A stretch of 64,000 nucleotides of DNA from the NCBI RefSeq assembly GCF_947331435.1, contig NZ_CAMZOF010000001.1:1116001-1180000 (forward strand), in the 5' to 3' direction. The notes under the pieces are model-generated. The model ran no database searches. It saw nothing but the letters and a program-made list of their open reading frames with translations, and was not told where the DNA came from. Origin of the DNA: Pelagibius sp. Alg239-R121 (GTDB taxonomy: Bacteria; Pseudomonadota; Alphaproteobacteria; Kiloniellales; Kiloniellaceae). Position 1 is the stretch's first letter. The number at the start of each line of letters is the position of its first letter. This document shows positions 62,540-64,000 of the stretch, one piece after another. A program made the translations under genes and the position numbers.

Positions 62540-63694
62540 ATGAAACCGTTGGAAGGATGCCTCATTGTCGCGGTCGAACAGGCCGTTGCTGCTCCTCTCT
62601 GTACTGCGCGTCTGGCCGAAGCCGGCGCCAGGGTGATCAAAATAGAACGCCCAGATGGGGATTTCGCGCGTGGTTACGATACCGCTGCAAAAGGCGAGAG
62701 CTCCTATTTCGTCTGGGTAAATCAAGGCAAGGAGTCGGTCGTCCTTGATTTCAAGAAACCTGAAGATGCGGTCTTATTGGAAGCGATGATCGCGAAGGCT
62801 GATGTCTTCGTGCAGAATCTAGCTCCCGGGGCGCTTAAGCGCGCCGGGTTCGGCAGCGAGCGCCTACGCAAAGACTATCCCGGCCTGATTACCTGCGACA
62901 TATCGGGTTACGGCGAGAGCGAAGCCATGGCGGGCATGAAGGCTTATGACCTTCTGGTTCAGGCAGAAAGCGGTCTGGTCGGGATCTCCGGTGGCCCAGG
63001 CGAAATGGGTCGGATCGGTGTCTCGGTCTGCGATGTCGGCGCGGGAATGACGGCGCATGCCGCTGTTCTGGAAGCGCTCTATGGAAAAGCGCGCAGCGGC
63101 GAAGGTGCGGCCTTGAAAATTTCGCTGTTCGATGTGGCGGCGGAATGGATGACCGTGCCGCTGATTCATAACGACTTTGGTGCAGGCGCACCGACACGTC
63201 AGGGGTTGCGGCATCCTTCAATTGCACCTTATGGGGCTTATCGGACAGTGGATGGTATTGAGACGCTGGTCTCGATCCAGAACGAGCGGGAATGGCACAG
63301 GCTCTGTGCGCAGGTCTTCGAGCGTCCGGAGATGGCGACGGATCCACGGTATGAGAACAATAACCTTAGGGTGATCAATCGAGATGCCATGGATTCCGAT
63401 ATCCTGGCGGTGGTTGGCGAACTTAGTGTCGACACTTTCCGGTCACGACTCTTAGAGGCGGGGATCGCCTTTGCCGGCGTGAATTCGGTCGAACAGCTTT
63501 CGGTCCATCGCGCGCTTCGGCGCCGCTCGGTCGCGACCTGCGAGGGCACACTGCTTGATCTGCCTGCACCGCCCGTCCAGTGGATGGAGAGACCTGTCGA
63601 GAACGCGCCGGGAACGCCGCAGATCGGGGCACAGTCGGACGCACTGCGTTCGGAATTCCTGGCGCAAGCCGGGGAGATGACCGCACATGTCTGA
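62540..63694 (+). CDS. Class III CoA-transferase (CaiB/BaiF family)
   Basis: A 384-residue protein from ATG 62540. EQAVAAPLCTARLAEAGARVIKIERPDGDFARGYD opens the fold, and the catalytic aspartate lies in MKAYDLLVQAESGLVGISGG, as in formyl-CoA, benzylsuccinate and itaconate CoA-transferases. DVGAGMTAHAAVLEALYGK and LDLPAPPVQWMER close the domain. It moves CoA from a donor such as succinyl-CoA to a dicarboxylic or aryl acid. It is 13 bases after the dehydrogenase and overlaps the next gene by eight bases. Confidence 0.87.
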   Translation: MKPLEGCLIVAVEQAVAAPLCTARLAEAGARVIKIERPDGDFARGYDTAAKGESSYFVWVNQGKESVVLDFKKPEDAVLLEAMIAKADVFVQNLAPGALKRAGFGSERLRKDYPGLITCDISGYGESEAMAGMKAYDLLVQAESGLVGISGGPGEMGRIGVSVCDVGAGMTAHAAVLEALYGKARSGEGAALKISLFDVAAEWMTVPLIHNDFGAGAPTRQGLRHPSIAPYGAYRTVDGIETLVSIQNEREWHRLCAQVFERPEMATDPRYENNNLRVINRDAMDSDILAVVGELSVDTFRSRLLEAGIAFAGVNSVEQLSVHRALRRRSVATCEGTLLDLPAPPVQWMERPVENAPGTPQIGAQSDALRSEFLAQAGEMTAHV

Positions 63695-64000
63695 ACCGAC
63701 GCTTGATCAAGACATCTTGGCAAGCTGGATCGGTAAGCAGGAAGAGCAGGCTGATGTCATTGAGTCGCGGACCGCGCGTCTGATGCAAGCGACCCTTGAC
63801 CGAGATCAGACTCTACAAAGTGGTGATGCCCTGCCGCCCCTGTGGCACTGGCTCTATTTTCCGATTGTGTTGCCGCAAAAGGACCTAGGCCGTGATGGCC
63901 ATCCCAAGCTGGGTGGATTCCTGCCGCCTGTCGCGCTGCCTCGGCGCATGTGGGCCGGCGGGCGCTTCGGATTCGAGCGGGCTCTGCGCATTGGCGAAGC
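63687..64000 (+). CDS. FAS1-like/MaoC-type dehydratase (partial, C-terminus off window)
   Basis: The first 104 codons are visible, from ATG 63687 overlapping the CoA-transferase stop by eight bases. The opening (DQDILASWIGKQEEQADVIESRTARLMQATLD ... PPLWHWLYFP ... DGHPKLGGFLPPVALPRRMWAGG) matches itaconyl-CoA/mesaconyl-C4-CoA hydratases and related proteins that hydrate unsaturated dicarboxylic CoA esters. Order with the dehydrogenase and class III transferase suits a short dicarboxylate route. The rest of the gene, and a possible lyase beyond it, are outside the window. Confidence 0.72.
   Translation, partial: MSEPTLDQDILASWIGKQEEQADVIESRTARLMQATLDRDQTLQSGDALPPLWHWLYFPIVLPQKDLGRDGHPKLGGFLPPVALPRRMWAGGRFGFERALRIGE

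Noticed and set aside
1-64000. CRISPR arrays, insertion sequences, phage genes, tRNA and rRNA genes
   Set aside because: I saw no regularly spaced repeats, transposase, integrase or recognisable RNA gene anywhere in the window.

Overview
The window reads as a chromosomal stretch from a heterotrophic, GC-rich proteobacterium. An alphaproteobacterium of the Rhodospirillales/Rhodobacterales type is most likely, judging from a TRAP transporter, GcvA-type LysR and XRE-cupin regulators, choline dehydrogenase and many SDR and CoA-pathway genes. This placement is inference from gene content; I see no rRNA, tRNA, CRISPR array, insertion sequence or phage gene.

Positions 1-17000 hold small, mostly independent units: the start of a LivF-type ABC ATPase, a PhyH dioxygenase, a GNAT acetyltransferase ended early by an amber codon, a YghU-type GST with an SDR, an SDR/TetR divergent pair, an LprI-like secreted protein, a MerR-ATPase fusion divergent from a Bcr/CflA exporter, a redoxin, a MATE pump, a LysR/DHA2-exporter pair, an EamA permease split by an in-frame TGA, and a TIM-barrel isomerase. 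Positions 17000-27700 carry a decayed ProV/ChoV-like ATPase fragment next to betA, then an exported agmatine-deiminase-like enzyme with an MFP-RND efflux pair, divergent from an OmpR/HisKA two-component system whose intergenic region has tandem repeats.

Positions 27800-41200 form a catabolic island: a nine-gene, mostly overlapping minus-strand operon (enoyl-CoA hydratase, Gfo/Idh/MocA, CoA-transferase, acyl-CoA dehydrogenase, SDR, PanE-like, hydratase, isomerase, beta-hydroxyacid dehydrogenase), a SDR/MaoC divergent pair, a LacI regulator with palindromic sites, and a 3-dehydroshikimate-dehydratase/HPPD-like fusion. L-serine dehydratase and an XRE-cupin regulator follow.

Positions 43500-64000 look like one coordinated aromatic or aryl-acid system: a PaaI thioesterase and TRAP transporter, a MarR regulator, a plus-strand operon (IorA-like, IorB-like, ferredoxin-type reductase, Rieske oxygenase alpha and beta, acyl-CoA synthetase, thiolase-like protein, DUF35-SDR fusion, cyclase-family hydrolase, SDR), a LysR gene, and a second operon (acyl-CoA dehydrogenase, class III CoA-transferase, FAS1/MaoC-like hydratase, running off the window). 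The thiolase, DUF35, degenerate SDR and active SDR resemble the BbsA-D beta-oxidation module of anaerobic toluene degraders, here beside an oxygen-dependent Rieske enzyme. A shared 11-mer TTTTCATATAA lies at the promoters of both operons and a related perfect palindrome lies before the transporter, suggesting a single MarR regulon. The substrate is not determined; arylpyruvates or indole-type acids are a reasonable guess.
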